Source: Dryas octopetala
Taxonomy: Eukaryota > Streptophyta > Magnoliopsida > Rosales > Rosaceae
Direction: 5' to 3'
DNA: 64,000 bases
Assembly: GCA_963921425.1 (NCBI GenBank)
Contig: OY992836.1
Coordinates: forward strand, 13,223,614-13,287,613
The notes below the pieces were generated by a model. That model was not told where the DNA came from. It did no database searches and saw only the letters and a program-made list of their open reading frames with translations. Below are positions 12,017 through 23,843 of this stretch, one piece after another. The translations under genes were made by a program, and so were the position numbers. Position 1 is the first letter of the stretch. Every line of letters starts with the position of its first letter.

Positions 12017-14505
12017 CGATGAGATGGAAAAAGTAAAAGTAAAAGTAAAAGTAAAATGAAAATAGAAAATATATTGTCTTACTATATACGAAAATTATCA
12101 CGATATATAATGTATACATTACTCCTATAATATGGTATTAAGGAAATGTAGTAGTAGTTATTATATAACAACTATAATATATAGTATTAGTTGGCATTTT
12201 TGAAAAATACACATTTGAATTAGCTCATAAGAAAAAGCAAAAGAAAATTTATGGGACTTTCATAAAAGAAAAGAATTTTAAGGATAACTTGTATAACTTA
12301 TGTCTAGTTTTTTATATAAATAATTATTATTATGGCTTTCCTTGTTTCCCACCCTCATTAGTTGATCAGCGGAATTAGCATGTCAAAAATGGGTCTACTA
12401 TCACAATCACCTATCCAAATGAGTTAGGTTCATTTCATCTGTTCAGATCAATATTATATATACTTGTAATTTGGAAGTTAAACAATGCTCTAATTGCAAC
12501 CTACTAGTAGGAACTTGTTGTAACTATACTAATTAAGAGCATTTGATCCTCTATATATTGTAATAAAATAAAATAAAATAAAATATGATTATTGAGTAAG
12601 TCTTTCTCCTTACCATTAGTTACTATACTTATATTATTATATTAAGACCATAGTAATAAAAGCATTTATTATTGTCTTAACTAATTAATATGGTAGTATT
12701 TTATTTGTTTAATAATTGAGCTCATTCTCGACCTCATTTGTTTATTACAATAAAAAACAGTCACATTATTTTAGTTAATAAAAGTCAAGATATAGTTAGT
12801 ATTTTTAGTATTATTGATATTTGGATGATGAAGATTCACAGAGTACTACAATGAGCCCCTCAACAGTGAGTCCGATTGGCCTCATGTTTAGGCCGGGGGC
12901 GGAGCTACATGCGTGTGTGAGGTAGCCCCGGCCCCCAACCTATATATATGTAGCTGAGTAGCTCTATACATATTTTAAGAAAATTTAAAAAATATTTATG
13001 ACTTTTCTGAAAATTATTAAAAAAATTATATAATGACCTCCTAGTAATTAATTAATGCATTTAAATTCTTGACCATTCCGGAATAAAATTTTAATGTTCG
13101 AGCCACAGGCTTGAGGCGAGCTGTTGATTATCTTGGTGCCTTTTTCTTTCTTGTCATTTGTTGCATATGAGTCATATGGCTTATCCTGGTTGGAGACTTG
13201 GAGTTTGGTTTGATATGATGTTTAATTTGAACATTTTGTGTGGTCCACGTTTATTTCTTGTTTTACATTGCTGCTGGCTAGCTGTAAGATATGATGTAAT
13301 TGTTCTCAATCATGAAAAGCATTCGTCCAAAAAAAAAAAAGAAAAAAGAAAAAAAAAGAATATTACTGGTCTGTCAGATGTACATTTTTAAAGGTGAGAG
13401 GACCAAATTAATTTGAAATCTTTTTAGAAATGTGAAGATAAATAGACCTATATATATATATATATATACCTATAAACTTTCACACCCGTTTAATATAGGT
13501 TGCCCAGCTCCTAATAACCATTTTATTCTGTCTATGCATAATGCATGCAAATATAGATTGATCAAGTACTGGACCAAGTACACATGCATGCTTGTTCTTT
13601 TTGGAATGCTTGAATTCTATATTACTATATACATATATATAGCACAGTGCGAAAGGGTTTCAAGGAAAGAAATCTATAGTTTGATTCTAATACGCATTAG
13701 GACCCCTATTAAAAGTGAGACAACAATTAGGTTAGAGACAAGACCAGCTAAACAGATAACAACTGTAAACACTAACCATTACTGGCCCCACTTTAAGAAA
13801 AAGAAGAAAAAGAGAGGGAAAAGTTATTGCTAACTAGTAATTATGAGCTTGGGAGAGAGGGAGAGAGAGAGAGAGAGTAATTGGGTTAAGTAAAATAGAA
13901 AGAAATAAAAAAAAGACAATAATTGAGTTGGAGTTGCAAGTAAAATACAATAATTGTTGCTAATAAGCAATGAGTTAGCCTTCAATAAAGAACTCTTAAG
14001 TTAAAAATTTAAAAATTCAATGAAAATATGAATTAGAAATATAATAAACAAACTATTCCATATTTTTGTCTACCAAAAGGTTTCAATGTTTTCCAATCTA
14101 TCTAAAAAAACTGGTAAAATAATAAATTCAATCAATGTATGTACAAAAATTGCAAAATGGCGTGGTCCATTTTTGTTGCATGCACAAAAATTCAATTATT
14201 GATGATGAGCTACATTGCTACGTGTAGACGAAACAGGTAATTTGGTCCTTAAGGAAAGGATTGGATTAGACAAAATTGTGCAGAACATGGCAAACTGATG
14301 GACTTAATCAGTCGGTTCGCCGCATAAGAGCTAAGGTGCTAACACGTGTCCCAACAACTCTTTCTTTATCTCCAATGCTTGCTTTTAATGCTTCATCTAC
14401 GTGTTTTCCACTATCTTTGTATTCTTCCATACGGTATCGTATTACGTACCGCTCGTACTTGGCAAAAAGGGCAAAAAAGGAAAGTGGAAAAAAACAGACT
14501 ATATT
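12017..14505. other. Intergenic; possible hAT-like terminus near 12893, microsatellites
   Basis: Very AT-rich sequence without a recognisable gene. Near 12893-12942 a GC-rich block (GGGGGCGGAGCTACATG ... GTAGCCCCGGCCCCC) resembles one end of plant hAT elements that start with GGGGCGGAGC, but no partner end was found. Short AT and GA microsatellites lie at about 13449-13470 and 13852-13878. Confidence 0.45.
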
Positions 14506-14578
14506 CGCCGTCTGTGGGAATCGAACCCACGACCACGTGGTTAAAAGCCACGCGCTCTACCAGCTGAGCTAAGACGGC
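14506..14578 (-). tRNA. tRNA-Lys (anticodon UUU)
   Basis: Read on the minus strand, the 73-nt sequence folds as a standard tRNA. The acceptor stem GCCGTCT pairs with AGACGGC, followed by discriminator G. The D arm is TAGCTCAGCTGGTAGAGC (A box). The anticodon stem CGTGG/CCACG encloses loop CTTTTAA with anticodon TTT at 14543-14545. The T arm is GTGGGTTCGATTCCCAC (B box). No intron is present and CCA is not encoded, as in plant nuclear genes. Downstream on the same strand a run of seven T (14488-14494 complement) would terminate RNA polymerase III. The 3' 15 nt plus CCA are exactly complementary to the primer-binding site of the gypsy element at 27778-27795. Confidence 0.97.
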
Positions 14579-15706
14579 TTACTTGTTTGTTCTCCCACTG
14601 TTTTTCTATTTGTATAAATTCATATCTATTGCCCAACTATTGTTAGACTTCGGTGGCATATATTTGTTGGGCCTAGACTTCTAGCCCAGGCTTATTTATA
14701 ATCTGGCTTGTTTCAACTTTCAAGCCCAGTCCTCCTCAACTTGTGATTCAAGCTGAGTAGTGGTTACAATCTTTCACATAAGAGCAGCCCCTCATATAAA
14801 TGCCAGTGGTAGGCAGGACTAGGGAGGCTTTATATTATACCATTATGGCATTATTCCATTAATGCCACATTTTGAACTTCTAATAATAAGAAACATTGAA
14901 GGAGTCAACATCAAAAAGTTGTTTCAACTTATCCTCATATATTAGTCTTCTCTTATCATATAGATTCTTTATGAATATGTTGTTGTAGTATATTAAAATT
15001 TTAGTGTATTAAAATGTATGAGAAAAAAGTGATGAATTTATAATACTTTAAGAAAAAATGTGAGTTAATTTTAGTATCAATGTCGATCCATATCGGTGTT
15101 GTAATTAACTAACCCATTATCAACAACCAAATTAAAATTTGTTTCACATACTTCCATGACAAGTTTATAAAGAGAGTGGCCGTATAAAGCCACAAAAATA
15201 CATACTAATTACCATAACATTCCTATATAACACAGCTTTAAAATTCCTTCTCTTGCAATCACTGAGCCCAAATAAAGTTTCCCAAACTGAAGCCTGAATG
15301 CAAATAAATATGCTGTAACCTAAATGTGGAAAGTAGAAGTCTCAATGATTTTGAAGCTGGCTATGGGACCCAACAAGTAATGCAAGAGCCATATTTGGAA
15401 TTTTGGATTGAGAAATGAGAAGACTACTGAGTAGTGCACTAAAAAGGTTTTCAGAAGTGATAGCTAAGATGGATAAGCAAGAGAAATGAATGCAAACAAC
15501 TGCCAGCCAACAAAAAAATAATGCAGCAAGCAATGAGCAGCCTTGTCACGGAGAAGCTACAGAATAGTGCAGCCTCACTTACACCAAACCATCACAAAAC
15601 ATATCAATGTCAACTCAGAGCTTGCAATGAGCAAACCATAGACTGTATAATGCATATTTATATATATTTTTAATTATATAACACAAACAACATGAGAAGC
15701 ACATGA

Positions 15707-16184
15707 AGGCATGTTTGGGAGTACTTTTGTAAGAAGCGCTTTTACTGGAATCACTTTGTTATAAACATTTTTACAAAAATCAAAATGCTTCTTATAAATG
15801 TACTTGGAAGCATTTATTAGGACTTGTTTGATACTATTTTTAGAATTGGTAAAAGCGCTTTCAGATTAATAAAAGTGTTTTTTGTTGCGCTTTTAAGTGG
15901 TTTTTTGAGAAGCACATGACTTCAAGTGCTTCCTCAAAAAGCACTTGAATTTTTTATAAAAATTTAATGTATTTATGAGTAGAAGCGTTTCTAACAAAAA
16001 CACTACTAATTATAAGTGCTTCTAAAAAGCAGTGCCAAACGTGCTCGAGGTACTCATCCAGAAAGAGTTCTAAGTGCTTCTAAAATCTTAAAACGCATTT
16101 ATTTTTTTTTCCTAACACAAGGAAAAGACTTTTTAACTATTTGAAAGTTTTTTTTAACTCTTTTAAAAATACTACCAAACATGA
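15707..16184. mobile_element. Degenerate MITE-like repeat
   Basis: The left end CATGTTTGGGAGTACTTTTG and the inverted right end CATGTTTGGTAGTATTTTTA form imperfect terminal inverted repeats. The interior is full of AAGTGCTTCT / AGAAGCACTT words in both orientations. A second internal CAAACGTGCTC end near 16038 suggests a nested or rearranged copy. This word set is common in hAT-type plant MITEs. No clear target duplication was seen. Confidence 0.45.
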
Positions 16185-18845
16185 CAGAAGCATCTTTCCT
16201 AAAGAAGCATTTCATCAATAAACAAAAAAATATGTACTTGTTATTGTTTTTTTGGCCATGGTAGTTGTTATTGTCTTAATTAAAGAGAATCGTATTCTTG
16301 ACTCTGTCTTCACTGCAAAGCAATCTTTTCGATCTTGCACAATTTTATATATATCTCTTCAAAGTTGTCATGATCTCATATGCATGCACGATATATGATA
16401 GAATATTGTTCTTCTACCATATTCTAAATCATTTATTATTCCTTAGTTAACCACAGTTTTATACTAGACACAATTATTGATGAGGGGCTTCAAACTTATA
16501 TAATTTATATACATCTTCAAGCAAATAGCTAACCACAAAGTACTTTTTTAATTCTCTCATAAAAACCTGCAACTTGATTTTAATTGCTTCGATCCAGAGA
16601 CCAAACTATGGAGGGCTGGACTAGGCTATAGCCCGGCCCAGCCCACAAAAGAGAGAGAATTAACAGTAGGGATTGCCAATCTGGGGGTAGAGAGGTAATT
16701 TGATCTACATGCATGCATCATATCCTTTTAAAGAAATCAATATCTTAGGGAGAAGAAAGGACATGAAATTCAACGTCCCACTCATTAGACAATAGCCCAC
16801 AAAGCATTATCCTTTGCTTACGGACTTATTTAACTTTATCCTATTAAGCCTATATGTTGGTCCAACCGTCCAAAAGGGCCAAGAGAAAAAAGAAAGGGGC
16901 TGAGTTTTAATTAGAATAATAAGAACCTGAATCAGAATAATTGAATAAAGGTACCTTCAAGGGAATCATTCCAGATTCCCACAATTGTAACTACAATAAT
17001 TTCGTCCCAACTAGAAAAAAGAACCCCAATAAATTCTTGACCAAACTTACAATTGTTATAAGACTAGGGTGGATGTGGTATTGGGCCATTGAATGCGGAG
17101 ATTATTATAAGGTTTTATAGGTAGTGATTGGTTGGGTCAAATGGAATGGAATAACTCATTCTTTTTGGATCATTTGTAATGTTTAGTTCCCACATAGGAA
17201 TGGAAAATAAGTATTATTCTCGTTTAGTCATTCAACCAAAACATATTGAGTATTCCCAAATAATATGGTAGTGAGGTCCATTCCATTCCTACAATACACT
17301 TAATTAAGACTTAGACATGAGATTCAAGATCTAAAATATGAGAATTACAATTATGAATTTAAGACTCTAAATTTAAGATTTTGAACTTAAAACGTAAGTC
17401 TGACAATCAACAATTCGAGACTCTCAAATAAAACCTTAGATTTGTCACTCTAATCCAACATCAAGACCAGAAGTCTTGAATTTGAGCTTCTGGTTTTAAA
17501 GTTATTTGGGTTCGAGGTCCATGTTCAAGGTGTCATGCCTTACATCTCAAGTTTGACATCCCAAGTCCTTGAGTCTTTGGCTTGGGATCTTTAATTCAGG
17601 TCTTGAGTTATGGGCTTTTGATAGTGGTTTTGGATTAAGTTAAGAGTCATGATATTGTGTGTATTTATCCATCTTATACTTTTTTCCGTTACTTTCAATA
17701 ACATATTAATTGTATTTAATTTCGTTTTTGTATGCCTAAAATAATGACATTTGAATTAGAAGACTCAAATATTTGTTTTAGGGTGTCTTCAAATGAAATA
17801 TGAATATCTTTTGACTTCAATTAATGTTTGTTTTACCTATTTTTCAAATTTGGTATACATAGAGATCGATTTATTATTGCTATCTTTGCTATGGATCAAA
17901 ATACATTTATTTTTGCAAACTACTGAACATTAGGGTTTTGCTTGGCCTTGGAAACAATAAAATAAATTATTCACTCAAATTTTCATGAAAAACAAAATAA
18001 ATATCTAAGAAGCATAAAAGCCAAAACACCAGCTAAGTGTAAAACGACCCTAAACTCAGCAAATTTGGCATCATATAAAACCCCCCTATCTTCTTTTCCA
18101 TTTTTGATCGTTTTGAGTTGGTATCTCAGATGCCATCATCACAAGCTGCCTTGCCAAACCGGGCAATACATTTTAGATTCCACTGAATATCCTCCGCCGT
18201 GTTTCAGAGGATTACGCACTCGACGGCTGAGTTTAGTCTTCTTGATTAAAGATCCTCCGTCAGATCTTGGCCAAAAAAAAAAAAAGATCCTCCGTCAGAT
18301 TATTTCACCAAATTATCTTAACCTGCGCTGCGCCGCAGTGGATCGCTCCTCTTGTCAGAATTATCCAAGATGGGGGTATTTTCGTCATTTCAGGAGAAAG
18401 CCTAGGCCAATTAAATCGACAAAAACAGACAAGCGAACCAACCAATCAGCCGCCAGAAAAGGGAGGGAAGAGGAAGGGGAAGGCCATGCTGCTAGGAAAG
18501 CGACTAATAAGCAACCTACTCCGAAACGGCGCCGTGTCCAAGCACTGAACCTCATAAACGACGCCGTTATTTTGTCCCATTCCACCATGTACCCAGTAGA
18601 TATCTCATTGGAACCATCATTTCCTCTTCTCTAAGTCACCATCCCCTCCACGGTTAATCTCAGATTACCAATCCATCGCCGATCACAAAAAATACTCAGC
18701 CAAGCCACTCGACGAGTCAACCGAGTTCCAAACTCAGTCCCCCGAGTCACCACGGATCTACGGAACCGAGTCACCGATCTGATTGCCGTGACTAGCGCTC
18801 TATACTGAATCTGACGTCGTATCTGTTCTTGCTCTTGAGCTTCTA
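16185..18845. other. Intergenic and SnRK2 promoter side
   Basis: No gene recognised. The stretch 17300-17640 is loosely self-similar (repeated GATTTAAGACTC-like words). From about 18100 base composition becomes more GC-rich and the frame at 18065-18634 stays open, but it lacks any recognisable domain and lies where the SnRK2 promoter and 5' UTR are expected. The sequence 14579-15706 on the other side of the MITE is likewise featureless. Confidence 0.5.
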
Positions 18846-18851
18846 ATGTGA
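18846..18851 (+). promoter_or_regulatory. Minimal upstream ORF (ATG-TGA) before SnRK2 start
   Basis: An ATG immediately followed by TGA lies 38 nt upstream of the SnRK2 start codon at 18890. If the transcript includes it, this is a start-stop uORF of the kind that can stall ribosomes and tune translation (a related AUG-UAA element acts in plant boron-transporter mRNA). Transcription across this site is assumed. Confidence 0.5.
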
Positions 18852-18889
18852 CCGGCTTTGGTAGGGGCAAAGTTGTAAATTTGATCGAA

Positions 18890-21800
18890 ATGGATCGGGC
18901 TGCGGTGACGGTCGGGCCGGCCATGGACATGCCGATCATGCACGACAGCGACCGGTACGATTTTGTCCGAGATATCGGGTCCGGAAATTTCGGTGTCGCT
19001 AGGCTGATGAGGGACAAGCAGACCAAGGAGCTCGTTGCCGTCAAGTATATCGAGCGCGGCAACAAGGTCAGTTTCGTAATTTTGAACTTTCATATTTGTT
19101 GGGGGCGGTTTCAACTAAATTTTGAAGCTCGTCCATTTAAGGAAATTTCGGTTCGCCTTTTTCAAGTCGTTGGTGTTGTTATGGTGTTGTTTTTCTGGTT
19201 TCTAATTTTAGTATAGTGATCGATTTTGGAACTCATTTTTGGGGGCGGTTTTACCCTTTTTGTCTTTATTACACGCATTTATTTCCTAATACTGTTGAAG
19301 ATCTTAATAATTTTTTTTCCATTAATTAATGCATTGTGATTAATTGTTAGAGAAGATAATATTCCGTACGACGACTGTACGAGAAACTAAAGAACTTAAA
19401 TTTCTGAGTAACATATTGAGGTATGCACCTTTGGGTGATAACTGTATTGAAAAATTCTTATATGATTAACTAAGATATGCTAGTGGGTAGTACATTACTA
19501 CTAGTTGAAAAAAATTGCTTTTAATTAATTGTAACTCTGTTGCTAAAAATGGAATGATAAGATTTTGGAGCACTTGTTTCTCATGGTTGTGCTCTGTCTT
19601 GCAGATTGATGAAAATGTTCAAAGGGAAATAATTAATCATAGGTCTTTGAGGCACCCCAACATTGTTAGGTTTAAAGAGGTTAGCTTTTTCTTAATGAGA
19701 AGATTTTTGGTATACATTTTTCTTATGATAGAAGGCTAGTTAGCTGCTAATCTGCTTTGAATTCAACTTTATAGGTCATTCTGACTCCTACTCATCTGGC
19801 CATTGTAATGGAATATGCTTCTGGAGGAGAGCTTTTTGAGAGAATATGCAATGCAGGGCGCTTCAGCGAGGATGAGGTTCATATTTGAATATCTGTGATT
19901 CTTCCCTGTCTCCCTTTCTTCACTTCTTTACTTGGCATGTTGAATATTTGTGGTTTCTTTTTGTCCAGGCTCGCTTCTTTTTTCAACAACTTATATCAGG
20001 AGTCAGTTATTGCCATGCAATGGTATTTAAATCTTTCTTTTCTGCTGTTGTAAGACTTATGTGTTTTTCTTGGAATGCCAAATAGAAAATTTATTTGGAT
20101 GGTTACTTTCCTTGATGAAGCAAGTGTGCCACCGGGACTTGAAGTTGGAAAACACTTTGTTGGATGGAAGCCCAGCTCCTCGTTTGAAAATATGTGATTT
20201 TGGCTATTCAAAGGTACTAGTCATTTTTCTCTTTCTTGTTTATTTAGAAAATGCTTTGTGTTCAGATCTTTAATTGGAATAAAGTGAACTAAGGGCTAAT
20301 ACAAATTAAACTTCTAATCTGCAGCACTTATTTGCAAGATTCCCACATATCAGTTGCCTTGAATTTTGAATTGATCCAGAATTCTCTTTAACTTGTTAGA
20401 GACCTTATTTCTAATGTTAGAGCTCTCAAGTTAAGGAAAATTACATTGATCATGTGGTTTCTAATGAAGGTGTGTAGCTTAGTTGGTAAACTCATTTGGC
20501 AATCCAAGGACCTGGGTTCGAATTCTGCCTTCAATGTGTGTCCCATAGATCCAATGGGCCTTCAGTGGACAATAAAAAATGGAGTAACATACCTTTTGTT
20601 GGCCATTGTGGTTTCAGAAAAATTTCCTTCATTTTAGTGTTTGTTTTTCTTATTTTATTGTGGTTTGATGTGATCTCTCTCTCTCTCTCTCTCTCTCATG
20701 CATGCATTTTCTACGCAAGAGTTAGGTCTAAGGCCTACCTGATCCCTGTTCCACCCTTTTATTATATGCTCTGTGTGCATATTGATGGGGTCATACTTAT
20801 CTAACCATTATTCATATCATGAGAGATAATGATCTGCTCTGATACCTGTATAAATGATCAAGAGTTAACTTATTATAAATCCATTTGTATGGCTATATGG
20901 GATCCGTATGTTTTATGTATCTGATTATGGGTATTTTTTCAGTCTTCAGTGCTTCATTCGCAACCAAAATCTACAGTGGGAACTCCTGCATACATTGCTC
21001 CAGAAGTATTACTGAGGAAAGAGTATGATGGCAAGGTAAAAGAATTCTAAAATATTTAATAATTCATAAGTTCTGATTTCCCTTAGTTTTACCGACAATG
21101 TTAAGGGGTAACCATTGACTGAATTTATATTTCCCTGATTATTGCAACCAACAAATTTATTTAACCATTGGCTAGCATTCTGCTTTGGAGTAGTCCATGA
21201 AGGCTGAAGCTGAAATTTTGATAATAATTTTGTTTTATTTTTTTCTTTCTTTCCCATTTAGATGTGTTTTATGGGACTGCAATTTGAAGAAGTCCCCCAT
21301 ACTTATGTTTCTAACATATTCTCTCTCACATACCATTCCAGCTTTGCATGGCTCCAAATAACTTTTTAGCACTGCGACTAAAATGAATCAAACAGTTTTG
21401 TCTTACATGATTTATTGTTGCTTAGTTACTTATTTTACATTGGTCAATATTCACTTTTTCTGGGGTCGTACAAGTTTGAGCTGCAGCCAAACAGGTGTTC
21501 AACCGTAAAAAAGAAGGCAATTACCTTGTTTTTGTCGTATTAACACGGGATCCTGGGATGGGATATCAGATATAGTCCTAACCTTTAGCCTTTTTCATGA
21601 ACAGCTCCCAAGAATCAAAATCTGTGGTTGCACTTGATAGCCATAGTGTTTTACCAATGCACCTGATAATACCTCTTGATGTGATTCAGACGTCGATGTT
21701 AAAGTCCCCTCCATTTTTATTATTAGAAATAGACATGAGTTTGCATTCATCTTCTTTTCATGTTAGATGGTTATTCCTTAATTTTCATTTTGTATTTCTA

Positions 21801-23136
21801 TGCCTATCACGAAAAAACATTGTGATAGTTACTGACTTCACTTTAGGCCTGCTTAAATGCATCCGTTAATGTGTATTACAGCTCACGTCTGGACTTGGAG
21901 CTTGAACAGAACATACAAACAGTTGGTCTTGCATATCTTCTTTTCTTAACCCAATCTTATTTTCATATCTATGAAGTGAATTTTTTATAAGTTTCAAAAA
22001 GTGTTAAAACCTCTATTATTGAATCGAGAATTTTTTTTTTGATCTTGTGTTACAATATCAGACTGCAGATGTATGGTCGTGTGGGGTCACCTTATATGTG
22101 ATGTTGATGGGAGCATATCCTTTTGAGGATCCTGATGAACCAAAGGATTTCCGGAAGACTATACAAGTATGCATTTGGCCTTATCAATACAAAATGTCTC
22201 TTAAATGTAAATCGCTTTGACTCAAGATCTGTTATTTATTGCCTCCATGCAGAGAATACTCAGTGTCCAGTATTCCATTCCAGATTCTGTTCAAATATCT
22301 CGCGAGTGTCTAGAACTGATATCAAGAATTTTTGTCCCAGATCCTGCTGCGGTTAGTTTATCTTATCCCAGAGTAGAGTTTGTTCTGCACTACAACTTGA
22401 GATATATGATTTGTTATTGCCTTTTCCTTTTATTAAAACTTGTATCTTGTATAGTAGCATATGAATATGTATAAACTTCACAGTTAGGAGTTCTAAGGCC
22501 TTCTGTTTTTCAAGGGGGCTGGCAAGTATAAATTTCCATGTAGGAGTTCCTCAGGAAATTTAACCTGGAAAAACTGTTTCAACTTAATACATTTGTTATT
22601 CTCCCAAGTTCCCGTTATTGAGCACCTGGTGCCAGGCATTGGAGAAATATTTGGACTTTGTTACATGTCAATAATACACCAGAAAATTATGAACTTACAT
22701 GCTTATACATAGAGAATTATCTTGAAAGTTGTTTCTTTGTTCTCTTGTTTTAGGCAATTCAATCAGTAGAGAACTTGAGAATCTCGCTTGTTTCTTTTGC
22801 TTTCTTTATTATTGGTTGTGACCTTGTTCATGGATATGTTTGTAACAGAGGATTACCATTCCTGAGATAAAGAACCATGAGTGGTTCTTGAAGAATCTCC
22901 CCGCAGACTTGATGGATGAGATGACGATGGGTAACCAATTTGAAGAGCCTGATCAACCCATGCAAAGCATTGATACAATCATGCAAATAATTGCTGAGGC
23001 CACTATACCAGCAGTTGGAACTCATGGTCTTAGCCCGTTCCTTGATAACTTTGACATGGATGACGATATGGATGACTTAGATTCAGAGTCTGAACTAGAT
23101 GTTGATAGCAGTGGGGAAATAGTCTATGCAATTTAA
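18890..23136 (+). CDS. SnRK2: SnRK2 protein kinase, ABA-responsive class III (SnRK2.2/2.3/2.6-like)
   Basis: Nine exons: 18890-19066, 19605-19679, 19775-19876, 19969-20022, 20121-20213, 20943-21035, 22062-22166, 22253-22351 and 22849-23136. All have GT-AG borders and sum to 361 codons plus stop, the family's usual length and exon number. The start is the first in-frame ATG. The kinase has glycine loop GSGNFGVA (30-37), ATP-binding Lys52 (VAVKYIERG), catalytic CHRDLKLEN (Asp142), DFG at 162-164, and activation segment [17 protein letters not shown]. In that segment Ser177 corresponds to the activating serine of OST1. The C-terminus has the SnRK2 box (about 305-330) and the acidic ABA box ([20 protein letters not shown]) that binds clade A PP2C phosphatases in class III members. 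Known members act in cytosol and nucleus in ABA and osmotic signalling. Intron 6 exceeds 1 kb. It is convergent with the RPW8 gene at 23844, 707 bp away. Confidence 0.96.
20453..20615 (+). mobile_element. tRNA-derived SINE-like insertion in SnRK2 intron 5
   Basis: Sequence from about 20469 has an A-box-like TAGCTTAGTTGGTA (20475-20488) and a B box GGTTCGAATTC (20515-20525), spaced as in a tRNA but without a foldable anticodon arm or acceptor stem. The repeat TGTGGTTTC stands on both sides (20453-20461 and 20607-20615), a candidate target duplication with some decay. A CT microsatellite follows near 20673-20697. It is on the sense strand of the intron. Confidence 0.55.
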
Positions 23137-23843
23137 TTGTGGTGCTTTGTGGATGTAGTCGGAAAAGATTACTACAAGTGTAGTTCTCTGGGGCCCTATG
23201 GATCTGTGAAAAATTAGCAAAGAGAATGTGCAATAGAGTGTATCTGATAGATTAGCGTAGATAATACGACAGTGGAAGACATTATGCTATCATCAATGCT
23301 CCTTGGAGTCTGTCATATATTTATAACACGTAGTTGTATACCTTTCTTTATGTGTGGAGGAATTTGAGTTTTAATGCTATCTGAGGGTGGCAAGTGATGG
23401 ATCTTTACTAGACACATGTTAAAATCCACACCCTCCCTTTCTGTTTAACTTTTGTCTATTTATCGCTTTTGCTGCTTTGCATTGGTTCTATAATTTAGTT
23501 ACTACTTTCTTCTTGTTTGTTTTCTTGTGGCATAAAGAAGGTATTTATACTATGTAAGGCAGTCGACTTGCAGTTATAATATAAATATTCATAGATTATT
23601 TCCTTTCTTGCTTGTGTATTTTTGCCCAACTGTAGCAGGAAAGTTAAATTGTGTAATATTTAGCAACCCGAAGTTTTACAGTTGGTTTACTACACTGTTG
23701 GTGCTATGCAATATCTCAACAAAACATTAAGGAAAAGAAAAGGAGGAAATCAGGAGGAGTTTGAAACACATAATCAGACGTTGCTTCGCTGTAACCTTTA
23801 TTGAGGAAAGACAGGTTTCAAGATTGAAGAATGTGGAGTCAAT
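23137..23843. other. Convergent 3' UTR region of SnRK2 and the RPW8 gene
   Basis: 707 bp between two stop codons facing each other. No further gene or repeat is seen; it should hold the 3' UTRs and poly(A) sites of both genes. Confidence 0.6.

Noticed and set aside
13432..13833. A 133-codon plus-strand frame
   Set aside because: Starts in an AT microsatellite, no domain, biased by low complexity.
18065..18634. A 189-codon gene upstream of SnRK2
   Set aside because: No domain, Lys run from a poly(A) tract, and it occupies the expected promoter and leader.
18848..18889. An N-terminal extension of SnRK2
   Set aside because: The frame is open upstream but begins with GTG; the first in-frame ATG at 18890 gives the family's normal N-terminus.
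20469..20540. A second tRNA gene
   Set aside because: A and B boxes are present but no acceptor or anticodon stem forms; better explained as a SINE head.
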